Assembly: GCA_963767835.1 (NCBI GenBank)
Contig: CAVYFY010000019.1
Location: forward strand, 62,001 to 126,000
Reading direction: 5' to 3'
Origin: SIAQ01 sp963767835
GTDB taxonomy: Bacteria > Planctomycetota > Planctomycetia > Gemmatales > Gemmataceae
Length of the DNA stretch: 64,000 nt
Positions 42,764-52,067 of this stretch are shown here, piece after piece. The notes under the pieces were generated by a model that worked only from the letters and a program-made list of their open reading frames with translations, had not been told where the DNA came from and ran no database searches. The position numbers were made by a program, and so were the translations under genes. Position 1 is the stretch's first letter; each line of letters begins with the position of its first letter.

Positions 42764-43219
42764 ATGACCGGCAATTTTGGCCTCGCGGGCTGGCAGCAGA
42801 TGGGCGTGCACACCGTCGCCGAGATTCCCTGCCTGATCAATCAGCTTCTCGACGAGCTTCGCCCTCTCGGTTATGCCGACAAGGAGCTCTTCGGCATTCG
42901 CCTCGCCCTTGAAGAAGCGTTCGTCAATGCTGTCAAGCACGGCAATGGCGAGGATCCTGCCAAGACCGTCCACGTCCGTTATCACGCCACTTGCCAGCAA
43001 TTCATGATCGAAATCCAGGATGAAGGGCTCGGCTTCGATCCCGAAGCGGTCCCCGATCCGCTCGCCCCCGACAACCTCGAGCGCCCGGGCGGCCGCGGCG
43101 TTTTCCTTATCCGCCGCTACATGAGCTGGGTGCAATACAACGAGATCGGCAACTGCGTCGTCCTCTGCAAAGTGCGCGACGAAAAACCGGAACTTCAAAT
43201 CGCGCAATCCGAAACCTGA
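42764..43219 (+). CDS. RsbW-type ATP-binding serine kinase / anti-sigma factor
   Basis: 151 residues from ATG 42764 (ATG 42722 would add 14 residues without similarity). GHKL fold: FGIRLALEEAFVNAVKHGNG (N box with Glu and Asn), MIEIQDEGLGFDPEAVPDPL (G1 box), LERPGGRGVFLIRRYMSWV (G2 box). Proteins like this phosphorylate anti-anti-sigma proteins or bind sigma factors. The window also encodes a PP2C-type phosphatase (15.7 kb), but no antagonist gene was seen nearby. It is well supported as a family member. Confidence 0.85.
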   Translation: MTGNFGLAGWQQMGVHTVAEIPCLINQLLDELRPLGYADKELFGIRLALEEAFVNAVKHGNGEDPAKTVHVRYHATCQQFMIEIQDEGLGFDPEAVPDPLAPDNLERPGGRGVFLIRRYMSWVQYNEIGNCVVLCKVRDEKPELQIAQSET

Positions 43220-43341
43220 ATCAATCGTAATCTTCGGGGCATGGCCGAGCCTCGGATTCGCACCGTTTCCATATCTCGATTGACCTGCCGCCCGCGCGTG
43301 CCTTATCATGGCATGCATCCTCATTGCGAAAGGAAGCGGAC

Positions 43342-43830
43342 ATGAGCTACGGCGGCGATGAAGGCGCGGGCGTCGGGTTTGCCACCGCCCGCGGACGTGA
43401 TTGGCCCAGCGTGCGGCAATTCAACGTTTTCCTGGCGAATCGGCTCGGGGCGCTCCTGGGCGTGGTGCGCCGCTTCGAGGTCGGCGACAACCGCATCATC
43501 GCCATGACCGTCGTCGATTCCGCCGACTGCGCCATCGTCCGCATGGTGCTGAGCGATCCGGAACGAGCTTACGAGACCTTCGAGCAGGGCAATCTGCCGT
43601 TCACGGAGAGCGATCTCTTGGTAGTGATGCTGCCGGAAGGGCCGCAACCGATCCTGCAAATCTGCAAGGCGCTTTTAGGGGCGGAAATCAGCATCCATTA
43701 CGCCTACCCGCTGATGGTGGGGCGCGCTGCACTGGCCCTGCGCGTCGAGGATACCGATACGGCCGCCCAGCATTTGCAGCAGCATGGCTTCACGCTCCTC
43801 TCGGAGAAGGACCTTAATCCAGAGGGTTAG
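43342..43830 (+). CDS. ACT-domain protein
   Basis: 162 residues from ATG 43342 with GAAAGGAAGCGGAC upstream. VRQFNVFLANRLGALLGVVR, FEVGDNRIIAMTVVDSADCA, IVRMVLSDPERAYETFEQ and then a second half-repeat VVMLPEGPQPILQICKALLG, AEISIHYAYPLM, AALALRVEDTDTAAQHLQQ. This is two ACT-like beta-alpha-beta halves with no enzyme domain. Such proteins bind amino acids and are sometimes annotated as regulatory subunits. Its stop overlaps the convergent small gene by 17 bases. Confidence 0.75.
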   Translation: MSYGGDEGAGVGFATARGRDWPSVRQFNVFLANRLGALLGVVRRFEVGDNRIIAMTVVDSADCAIVRMVLSDPERAYETFEQGNLPFTESDLLVVMLPEGPQPILQICKALLGAEISIHYAYPLMVGRAALALRVEDTDTAAQHLQQHGFTLLSEKDLNPEG

Positions 43831-44032
43831 GCGTAGGAGACCCTAGCTGATTCTTCGGCGTCGTCTCCGGCGATTGCATCGGTTGATGTCCCACGCAGCG
43901 AATGATCGGTTGCGGTGGATATTTCGGGAACGCCGCATTTGCTTTTGACAACTCGCACAGCAGAAAGCGCGACCCCTTCGGCGTCTTCACTTCGCGCATC
44001 CAGCGGAAGGTTTCGCACAAGCTCGGCGTCAT
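43814..44032 (-). CDS. Small conserved-looking protein, function unknown
   Basis: 72 residues from ATG 44032: MTPSLCETFRWMREVKTPKG, SRFLLCELSKANAAFPKYPP and QPIIRCVGHQP, then a low-complexity tail. Balanced composition over the first 50 residues suggests a real gene. There is no recognised domain. It overlaps the 3' end of the ACT gene in convergent orientation. Confidence 0.5.
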   Translation of the reverse strand: MTPSLCETFRWMREVKTPKGSRFLLCELSKANAAFPKYPPQPIIRCVGHQPMQSPETTPKNQLGSPTPNPLD

Positions 44033-44192
44033 CGTTGTCTCGCTTTCCGTCCCAACGCTCCGGACAAAATACGGCAAAGTTGATTCAATGGCCGATCCTG
44101 GCCGATACAACCCATGGAATCGGTACGCGCGGAAAATCCGTCACCACGCGAATCGGCAAATGAGGTAAAATATGTGAACTAACGAAACCAGG

Positions 44193-44216
44193 GGGCGTTT
44201 GGTTCGCCCTTTTTGT
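44193..44216 (+). terminator. Rho-independent terminator
   Basis: GGGCG, loop TTTGGTT, CGCCC and TTTTTG. Confidence 0.6.
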
Positions 44217-44307
44217 TAACTTGGCTGGGAAGATGGGAAAAGCTGAGGCGGGGCTGAGGGTATGGCAGATCGCTAGCGTCATCGGCACGATGCCGAGGAA
44301 ACCCTTT

Positions 44308-45858
44308 ATGGAAGTCAACAAGAAGGCCGCGATGAAGTTGAAGCCGGTGCTCTGGTTTGCGATTCTTGTTATTTTGCCTTTGCTTGAGGGCTGCGGGTCG
44401 ATTCTGCCATGGAGCCGCACCGAGCGCAGCACGACTTCCGCCGAGCCCCCGCTGATGGCAACCAGTCGCGGCAACAGCGAGGACGGCCAGCAAGTGGTTC
44501 AAGCGTCGTTAAATGGCTCGGAGAATTCGGCACAAGCTCGTTTCGATCTGGCCCTGTTTCGGCAGGAGAATCGTCTGCCGGATCCCGTCGAAGAAAAGAA
44601 GACATCGCCAGTCGGAAGCTCACCGGCGGCCGAGAAGATGACCTTCGATCAGGCGGTCACCGCAACGCTGCTGGCGGACCCAAAGATCCGCGCCGGCCTG
44701 GAAGGAATCACGCAGGCGAAAGCCGATCTTTGGACCAACTCGCTTTTCCCGAACCCGACGATGCTCGTGGACGGGCTTATGTTGCCCACGCGCGGCGTCA
44801 CTCCGGAGCGCACTAGCGGGCCGACGCAGATGGATGTCTTCGCCAGCTATCCCATCGACTGGTTTCTGTTCGGCAAACGGGCAGCGGCGATGTTCAGCGC
44901 TCGCCTTGGCGTACGCCAATCCGAATCCGATTACGCCGACCTGATTCGCCAGCGCGTCGCGACGACGGCGACCGCCTTCTATGACGTCGTCGAAGCCAAG
45001 GAATTGCTGAAGCTGGCGCACGAGGACACGGCGAACTTGAAGAAAGTCGAAGCGATCACTGAGAAGGCGGTCAAGGCCGGCAATCGGGCGAAAGTCGATC
45101 TCGACCGAGTCCGTCTCGACATGCTCAAGAGCGAACAGGCGGTGCGCGAGGCGGAGTCGGCACTGGAAATCACCAAGGCCAAGCTGCGGTCGCTCTTTGG
45201 CCGCACCGATGCCGATCCGGCCTTCGATGTGACTGCGAACATTGATGCGCCGTTGACCGCCGAGCTGATTCCACTGGAAAAGGCGTATGCCCTCGCTCAA
45301 GAGAATCGCCCCGACATCCAGTCGCTGCGCCTGCAGGTGGACAAGGCGCGGGCGGATGTCGTCGTCGAGGATCGCAAGCGCTTTCCGGAAGTCACGCCGG
45401 CCGTCGGCTATACGCGGCAATATCAGGGCCCGGCCCTCGCCCAGCCGGACGCCGATTCCTGGAACGTCAGCATCACGACGACTATGCCTCTCTTCAACCG
45501 CAACCAGGGCAACCGCATGAAGGCGCAATCAGTCGCGGTGCAGAACCGCTTCAACCTTGATGGCGCCCTCGTCGATCTGCGCGCGGAAGTCACGCAGACC
45601 TATCAGGATTTCGACACCGCCCAGAAAAACGCCCAGGCGATAGCTCAGGACCAGAAGAAGTCCGCCCAGGACGTGCTCGACAAGATCACCCAGTCTTTCG
45701 AGGCGCCCGGCGCCGGCGGCATGCGCTACGTGGATGTTCTCGACGCCCAGCGCAGTTACCGCGACACCTATCGGGCCTACATCAGCAGCCGGGCCAACTA
45801 TTGGCGCTCGGCCTATCGCTTCAGCGCCGCCATTGGAAAGCAGATCGGACAGCCATGA
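44308..45858 (+). CDS. TolC/CusC-like outer-membrane efflux lipoprotein
   Basis: 516 residues; ATG 44308 has GAGGAAA upstream and gives a leader WFAILVILPLLEGCGSILPW with a lipobox (LEGC). Two OEP repeats: first EKMTFDQAVTATLLADPKIR, ANLWTN-like SLFPNPTMLVDGL, ADLIRQRVATTATAFYDVVE; second ALAQENRPDIQSLRLQVDKA, FPEVTPAVGYTRQYQGPA and RAEVTQTYQDFDTAQKNAQA. The trimeric barrel-tunnel exports substrates across the outer membrane. Its TGA overlaps the ATG of the next gene (ATGA). First gene of a three-gene efflux operon. Confidence 0.87.
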   Translation: MEVNKKAAMKLKPVLWFAILVILPLLEGCGSILPWSRTERSTTSAEPPLMATSRGNSEDGQQVVQASLNGSENSAQARFDLALFRQENRLPDPVEEKKTSPVGSSPAAEKMTFDQAVTATLLADPKIRAGLEGITQAKADLWTNSLFPNPTMLVDGLMLPTRGVTPERTSGPTQMDVFASYPIDWFLFGKRAAAMFSARLGVRQSESDYADLIRQRVATTATAFYDVVEAKELLKLAHEDTANLKKVEAITEKAVKAGNRAKVDLDRVRLDMLKSEQAVREAESALEITKAKLRSLFGRTDADPAFDVTANIDAPLTAELIPLEKAYALAQENRPDIQSLRLQVDKARADVVVEDRKRFPEVTPAVGYTRQYQGPALAQPDADSWNVSITTTMPLFNRNQGNRMKAQSVAVQNRFNLDGALVDLRAEVTQTYQDFDTAQKNAQAIAQDQKKSAQDVLDKITQSFEAPGAGGMRYVDVLDAQRSYRDTYRAYISSRANYWRSAYRFSAAIGKQIGQP

Positions 45859-47102
45859 TAAATCAACCAGAACATGCGGCGCCGAAGCAGCCGGATTCGC
45901 GGTCGGAACGGATTTCTCTCGCCATTCAACTGATCCTGTCGTTTGCCGTGGCGGGCGGCGTGCTAGTGTATCTGATGCTAGCCGGCGGCAAGGCCGGCGA
46001 CGCCGACGAAACGCGGCCCACGCCCCCGGAGGAAGTCGTGCGGATCGTCGGGCCGCGCACTCTCTCCATCAAGAGCGGCACTCCGCTGGATGCCAAGCTC
46101 GACAAGGATGCGAAAGTGCGCCTGGCCACGCTGACGACCCCGCTGCTGCCGGTGACGGGAACGGCCCTCGCCAGTCTGCGGCCCGGCGATGGCAACACCA
46201 AGGACGCCTGGCAGTTCGCCAGCGCCGATCTGCTGCAGGCGTTTGCCGACTGGGAGCGCGCCGTCACCGATGCCCAGTTCCAGAAGAAACAACTGACATT
46301 GATTTCCGAGATGAACGATAAGCGCGTCGAACGCCAAAAACTGGTTGCCGAGCGCAAGAAAGAGCTGGTCAAAATCGGCACGGAGACGATCGAAAACCTC
46401 GCCGCCGAGGAAACCAACCTCATCGCGTTCGAGATTCAAAAGCGCAAGGAAGTCCACGAGCAAGAAACCCAGGTAAACTTGTCCGAACGAACCGAAGCGA
46501 CGCTGGCGAGGCAATTGCAGCAAAACGGCCTTGAGCCGACCATGCTGCGCTCGGCCGCCATGCAAGGGGAAATCGTGGTCGCGGAGGTCCCCGAAAACAT
46601 GGTCCGCCAGGTCAAGGTCGGCATGAATTGCAAGGTCGATTTCTTCGCGCTGCCCGATCACAAGCCGCCGTTCACGGGAAAAGTGTCGAGTATTTCGCCG
46701 GTGATCTCGAAAGACAAGCGCGTGGCCAGCGTGCAATTCATCGTCAGGGATCCCGGCAAGGAAATTCGCCCCGGCATGTTCGCGCGGATCGGCCTGGGCG
46801 ATAAGCGCGGGGCCCTGGTCATGCCGGCCGACGGCGTGCTTCATGTCGGCGACCACGATTATGTCCTCGTCGCCGACGCCAATGGCCGGTGGGAGATCTT
46901 CCAGGTGGAAACGGGCGAGCTCCTGACAAACCAATTTGATGTGTTGCCGGGCGACCTGATCAAAAGCGACATCGAAGTGCTGTCCGGCTATTCGCTGCTC
47001 GATCCATTGCGCAAATTGCAGAAAGACGACCGCGTCATCGGCGCCGGCGCGATTCTCCTGAAGCCGGTCGTGATCCGCGCTTTGCAGGCGGCGCTCAAAT
47101 AA
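45855..47102 (+). CDS. Membrane-fusion (HlyD/CusB-like) subunit
   Basis: 415 residues. One N-terminal membrane segment (LAIQLILSFAVAGGVLVYLM), then a short lipoyl/hairpin region (FADWERAVTDAQFQKKQLTL, long coiled helices about 130-215), a beta-barrel (GEIVVAEVPENMVRQVKVGM, FFALPDHKPPFTGKVSSISP, PGKEIRPGMFARIGLG) and a membrane-proximal part (VLHVGDHDYVLVADANGRWE). It bridges the RND pump and the outer-membrane factor. It overlaps the previous gene by ATGA. A perfect 33-bp inverted repeat separates it from the pump gene. Confidence 0.87.
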   Translation: MINQPEHAAPKQPDSRSERISLAIQLILSFAVAGGVLVYLMLAGGKAGDADETRPTPPEEVVRIVGPRTLSIKSGTPLDAKLDKDAKVRLATLTTPLLPVTGTALASLRPGDGNTKDAWQFASADLLQAFADWERAVTDAQFQKKQLTLISEMNDKRVERQKLVAERKKELVKIGTETIENLAAEETNLIAFEIQKRKEVHEQETQVNLSERTEATLARQLQQNGLEPTMLRSAAMQGEIVVAEVPENMVRQVKVGMNCKVDFFALPDHKPPFTGKVSSISPVISKDKRVASVQFIVRDPGKEIRPGMFARIGLGDKRGALVMPADGVLHVGDHDYVLVADANGRWEIFQVETGELLTNQFDVLPGDLIKSDIEVLSGYSLLDPLRKLQKDDRVIGAGAILLKPVVIRALQAALK

Positions 47103-47111
47103 CAGACGGCC

Positions 47112-47190
47112 AAGCCCCACCATAAGCGCAGCGTTGGTGGGGGTATCGGGCGCTTCGACCCCCACCAACGCTGCGCTTATGGTGGGGCTT
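47112..47190. repeat. Perfect 33-bp inverted repeat in the efflux operon
   Basis: Left arm 47112-47144 (AAGCCCCACCATAAGCGC...), right arm 47158-47190 (...GCGCTTATGGTGGGGCTT), 13-base loop. No T-run follows, so it is not a standard terminator; it may adjust expression of the pump relative to the upstream genes, or be a MITE-like repeat. Confidence 0.92.
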
Positions 47191-47202
47191 GAGATATCAA
47201 CG

Positions 47203-50200
47203 ATGAACCTCGTGATCGAAACCGCCTTGCGTCTGCGCTGGGTCGTGCTGCTCTTGACCGCCGGCGTGATCGGCTGGGGCGTCTGGGCGTATCAAAAGCA
47301 ATCCATCGATGCCTATCCCGATATCTCCTCGCAGATGGTGCAGATCATCACTGTTTATCCGGGCCGGGCGCCCGAAGAAGTCGAACGGCAAGTCACCATC
47401 CCCGTTGAAAACGCCATGCTCGGGGTGCCGAAAGTCGAGAACGTGCGCTGCGCGCACCATCTTCGGTCTATCTCTCGTGCAGATGATCTTCGAGGAAGGC
47501 ACCGAGGGTTACTGGGCCCGGCAACGCGTCACCGAAAAACTCGGCGACATCGTCCTGCCCGACGGCGTCTCGCCTTCCCTTGGCCCCTACGCGACGGCCT
47601 ACGGCGAAATCTATCGCTACGAGCTGGTTTCCGATGGCACGCACGATCTGATCCAGTTGCGCACGCTCAACGATTGGGTCGTGACCAAGGCCCTCCGCCG
47701 TGTTCCCGGCGTGGCGGAAGTTGCCAACTTCGGCGGCTACGAAAAGCAATTTGCCGTCACCTTCGATCAAGCGAAACTCAAACGCTTCGGCTTGACGTTC
47801 AGCGATGTCGAGGACGCCGTCAAGAAAAACAATCTCGCCGGCGGCGGCAGCGTCGTTTCGCGCGGCAGCATGTCGATGGTCGTGCGCGGCAAAGGCCAGC
47901 TCGACAACCTCGCGCAAATGCAAGAGATCTTCATCAAATCCATCAGCGGCACCCCCATCTACCTGAAAGACCTCGCCACGGTGGACATCGACACCAAGGT
48001 TCCCAACGGGATCTTCTGCAAGGATTATCAGGCGCCTTCCGTCGAGGGGATTGTTCTCATGCGCAAAGGGGAGAATCCATCGGTGGTTCTCAAGAGCGTG
48101 CAGGACGCGGTTAAGCAATTGAACGAAGCGACGATGCCGCCGGGGGTCAAGATTGTCTCCTACTACGATCGCACGCATCTCATCGACGCGACGTTGCATA
48201 CCGTCACGCATTCGGTCGGCATGGGCATCACGCTGGTCGTGATCGTGCTGATTTTCTTTCTCGGCCGGCCGGCCATGGCGCTTCTGGTCGCGCTGACCAT
48301 CCCGTTCTCGCTCATGTTCGCCATCACGCTCATGTACCTGAGCAACATCCCGATCGGCTTGCTTTCCATCGGCGCCATCGATTTCGGCATCATCGTCGAT
48401 GGCTCGGTCATCATGGCCGAGAACATCGCGCGGCGGCTGGGCGAATCAGGCCGGCGCGACATTCGCGGCGTGACGGCCATCATCCGAGGCGCCGCCACCG
48501 ATATGCAGCGGCCCGTGTTCATTTCCGTGTTCCTCATCATGGTCGCGTTTCTGCCGCTCTTGTCGCTGACGCGCATCGAAGGATTGCTGTTTCGGCCCAT
48601 GGCGCTGACGATCCTGTTTGCCCTGGGCGGGGCGTTGATCTTCGCGCTGATTCTCGTGCCGGTGCTGGCCACGTTCCTGTTCCGCAATGGCTACAAGGAA
48701 TGGGAAAACCCGCTGCTGCACTGGATCACGGGGCCGTACATCCACTCGGTCGAGTTGCTCCTCAAGTTCCGCTGGTTCGTTGCAACGCTCTCGGTGGCTG
48801 CCCTGGCGCTGGTGCTATTCGCGCTGGTGCCGAAGCTCGGAACGGAGTTCTTGCCTTATCTCGATGAAGGCGTTCTCTGGGTTCGCGCCAACTATCCGGA
48901 GGGAACGTCGCTGGAACAGACCAGCGAATACGGCAAGCGCCTGCGTGAGATTGCCCTGGAGTTTCCCGACATCAAATTCGCCATCGTTCAGGCGGGCCGC
49001 AACGACGACGGCACCGATCCATTTCCGCCGAGCCGAATCGAGATGATGATCGGCCCGAAGCCGCGCGAGCGCTGGAAGGATTTCACGACCAAGCAGGAAC
49101 TGGTCCATGCCCTGGGCGAACGCTATCGCAAGGAGTTTCCGACGTGCCGATTCAACTTCACACAGCCGATCATCGACAGCGTCACTGAGGACACCAACGG
49201 CACGTCCGCCAATCTCGCCGTCGAGATCAGCGGCCCCGATTCCGATGTGCTCCTGAAGTTGGCCCGGCAAACGATGGCCATGCTCAAGGAAATCCGCGGC
49301 GCCACCGATGTCAATATCGAGCAGGAAGGCCCGCAGCCGCAGCTTGTAATCAAGCCCGACCGCGCCCTGTGCGCTCGCTACAACGTCCGCATCGAGGACG
49401 TGATGAAGCTGGTTAACATGGCCATCGGCGGCGAACCCGTCAGCATCCTTTACGATGAGGAAAAACGCTTCGAGATCGTGGCCCGCCTCGACAAGCAATC
49501 GCGCAAATCTCCCGAGGCGATCGGCCGCTTGCCGGTTTATACGCAAGACGGCGTGGCGATCCCGCTGGATCAGGTCGCCACCATCCGCGTCAGCGACGGC
49601 CAAACGCTGATCGCGCGCGGCGACGGCAAACGGCGCATGACGGTCCGCTGCGACATCGTTGGCCGCGATCAAGGTGGATTCGTCCAGGAAGCCCAGGAGC
49701 GCTTCAAAGAAGATTTCGAGGACAAGGATCTCATCCCGCCCGGCTACAAGGTGCAATGGCTCGGCATGTTCGAGAATCTCGACCGCGCTTACAAGCACTT
49801 CTTGATCCTGATCCCGACCACCATCGCCGTGATCTTCTTCGTGCTGGTGGTGGCGTTTGGCTCCTTCCGCGCCGCCTTCATCCTGCTGCTGCCGATCCCG
49901 TTCGCATTCGCCTCCGGCGCGCTCGCCCTTTATTTTCGGCACATGAACTTGAACGTCTCGACCGGCGTCGGATTCGCCACGCTGTTCGGCATAGCCATCA
50001 TGGACGGCGTCTTGATGTTCAAGGGGATCACCAAGTATCGCTTGCAAGGCGCAACGGTGGATGAAGCGATCATCCATGGTCGCATCGACCGGTTGCGGCC
50101 GATCATGATGACGTCGGCGGTCGCCATTCTCGGCTTGCTGCCGGCATCGCTGGCGACCAGCCTCGGTTCGGATGTGCAGCGCCCGCTGGCGACCGTCATC

Positions 50201-50803
50201 ATCTGGGGGTTGACCGGCTCGACGCTGTTCACGCTGTTCGTGACGCCAGTGTTCTACCACATCTTCGTGCCGCCGCTGCCCAATGCGCCGGCGGCGGGGA
50301 GCATCTCGATGGGTGGCATCACCGAGCCGTTGCCCGACGTATCGACGCTGGAGATTCTTGGCCTTCTGGAGCATTTGGCCAAGCAGGAAGGGAAGAACGA
50401 CGTGGTCCGCATCGCCGATGCGACCAACCGCGAATTCTCCCACCTCGTAACCATCGTCAAGGCGGCCGAGATGCTCGGCTTCGTGGACACGGCATTGCAA
50501 ATGGTGATCCTGTCCGACGTCGGCCAGCGCTTCGTCGAAGGCACGCCGGAGGAGCGCAAGAAGATCTGGCGCGAACAACTGTTGACGCTGCGGCTCTTCC
50601 AGGAAGTATACGACGTGCTCGAACGGCAGCCCGACCGCACCGTGGACACCGACTTCATTCTCGAAACGATCGTGACGCGCATGCCGTACGAGAACTACGA
50701 GAAGGTGTTCAACACCTTCATCCGCTGGGCCCGCTTTGGCGATTTGTTCGTCTACGACGAGACCACGCACCGGCTGTCGCTGCCGCCGGAGAGCGGGGCG
50801 TGA
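47203..50803 (+). pseudogene. RND heavy-metal efflux pump (CusA/CzcA-like) with extra C-terminal domain; one frameshift
   Basis: Joined length about 1200 residues. The N-terminus (MNLVIETALRLRWVVLLLTA, YPDISSQMVQIITVYPGRAP) is in one frame up to about 47450; from RTIFGLSLVQMIFEEGTEGY it is in another. The tract CGCTGCGCGCACC holds the indel. IDFGIIVDGSVIMAENIARR is the transmembrane proton-relay motif of heavy-metal RND pumps. After the twelfth membrane helix (VTPVFYHIFVPPLP) an additional domain of about 150 residues (about 1048-1195) starts LEILGLLEHLAKQEGKNDVV, with TPEERKKIWREQLLTLRLFQ and FNTFIRWARFGDLFVYDETT. It resembles the AAA-associated C-terminal domain of NitT/TauT ABC ATPases. 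Confidence 0.85.
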
Positions 50804-51042
50804 TTCTGACGTGTAACGAACGAAGTAGCTCACTTGCACCAACCGCCGGTGACCAGTCTTGGCGAGGAAATGCAAGGTCAGCACTGCATGCAATTGTTCC
50901 GCGCGGAACATTGCCGTGGCCCCCGGCTTCGTGGGCACCTGGCCCGGATTTCGCGAAAAAACCACGGACTTTCGCCAATCCAGGTGCCCACAGCCGATGG
51001 GCATGTGAGCCGCTCACCAACCCGCCCCATACAAAAACCAGC
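50804..51042. other. Intergenic region with an inverted repeat
   Basis: TGGGCACCTGG (50932-50942) and CCAGGTGCCCA (50980-50990) form a perfect 11-bp inverted repeat with a 37-base loop. No T-run. No other gene is recognised. Confidence 0.55.
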
Positions 51043-51939
51043 GTGCTGACCATCAACAACATTCCGATTGCAGACACATTCGCCGAGGCGTTTCCGATGA
51101 CGGCGGCGAGGCTCATCGTCACCGCGGAAACGCCGGCGTGGGCTCAGACCGCGGGGCAAGTCGTCACCGGCTATGCGTCATCGGTAATTGGGTGCGATGT
51201 CGAGGCGGGGATGGAGCGAACGCTAAACGGGGAGGAAACCATCGATGGCCGATCCGGCATCAGCGTGCTTTTCTTCGCCTTCAACCGCGAGGCCTTGCAG
51301 AAAGCCGCCGTCAATCGCGTCGGGCAGTGCATCCTCACCTGCCCCACCACCGCGTGCTACAACGGCTTGCCGATCGTCAAGGGCAAGACCATCAAGATCG
51401 GCGGCAACCTGCGCTTCTTCGGCGATGGCTGGCAGTTCAGCAAGAAGCTCGAAGCCCGGCGCTTCTGGCGCATCCCGGTCATGGACGGCGAATTCACCTG
51501 CGAGGATGTCTTCGGCACGATCAAAGGCGTGGCGGGCGGCAACTTTCTCATCCTCGCCGCCACCCAGCCGGAAGGCCTCGCCGCCGCCGAGGCTGCCGTC
51601 GCCGCCATGCGTCAGGTTCCCGGCGTGATCTTGCCGTTCCCCGGCGGCGTCGTGCGGTCCGGCAGCAAAGTCGGCAGCCGTTACAAAAAACTCCGTGCCA
51701 GCACCAACGACGCCTACTGCCCGACCCTGCGCGGCAACGTGAAGTCGGCCCTCCCCGATGGCGTCAATGCCGTCTACGAAATCGTCATCGACGGCGTGGA
51801 TCAGAACGCAGTCGAGCAAGCGACGCGCGTCGGCATTCGCGCCGCCTGCATCCCCGGTGTCCTCGGCATCACCGCCGGCAACTACGGCGGCACGCTCGGC
51901 CCAGTGCATTTGCATCTGCATCAATTGCTGCAATCGTGA
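51043..51939 (+). CDS. ftr: Formylmethanofuran:tetrahydromethanopterin formyltransferase
   Basis: 298 residues from GTG 51043 (VLTINNIPIADTFAEAFPMT), the point where family similarity begins. It moves the formyl group between methanofuran and H4MPT in bacterial formaldehyde oxidation. Visible: GYASSVIGCDVEAGMER, GISVLFFAFNREAL, CILTCPTTACYNGL, KTIKIGGNLRFFGDGWQFSK, IPVMDGEFTCEDVFG, GVVRSGSKVGSRYKKLRAST, NDAYCPTLR and GITAGNYGGTLGPVHLHLHQ. Near residue 60 the chain reads ERTLNGEETIDG; the bases for this part contain one arm of the GCGAACGCTAAACG repeat. Cytoplasmic. H4MPT-type C1 metabolism is known from planctomycetes. Confidence 0.93.
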   Translation: MLTINNIPIADTFAEAFPMTAARLIVTAETPAWAQTAGQVVTGYASSVIGCDVEAGMERTLNGEETIDGRSGISVLFFAFNREALQKAAVNRVGQCILTCPTTACYNGLPIVKGKTIKIGGNLRFFGDGWQFSKKLEARRFWRIPVMDGEFTCEDVFGTIKGVAGGNFLILAATQPEGLAAAEAAVAAMRQVPGVILPFPGGVVRSGSKVGSRYKKLRASTNDAYCPTLRGNVKSALPDGVNAVYEIVIDGVDQNAVEQATRVGIRAACIPGVLGITAGNYGGTLGPVHLHLHQLLQS

Positions 51940-51947
51940 TGGGATCA

Positions 51948-52058
51948 TTCACCGCAGAGATCGCCGAGACCGCAGAGATGGGAATGACTGAAATTGCCAG
52001 CATCAAGCCTTTCTACACCTCATATTCTCTCTGCGCCCTCTGCGTTCTCTGCGGTGAA
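51948..52058. repeat. 111-bp MITE-like element with 13-bp perfect terminal inverted repeats
   Basis: TTCACCGCAGAGA (51948-51960) and TCTCTGCGGTGAA (52046-52058). Inner CGCAGAGA / TCTCTGCG copies add further pairing. Elements of this look are widely dispersed in some bacteria. It lies between ftr and lhgO in the convergent gap. Confidence 0.75.
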
Positions 52059-52067
52059 TTACGACGG

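Noticed and set aside
48815..51004. Open frame of about 730 codons antisense to the RND pump
   Set aside because: Shadow of the pump gene; the composition is that of reversed codons and no family pattern is seen.
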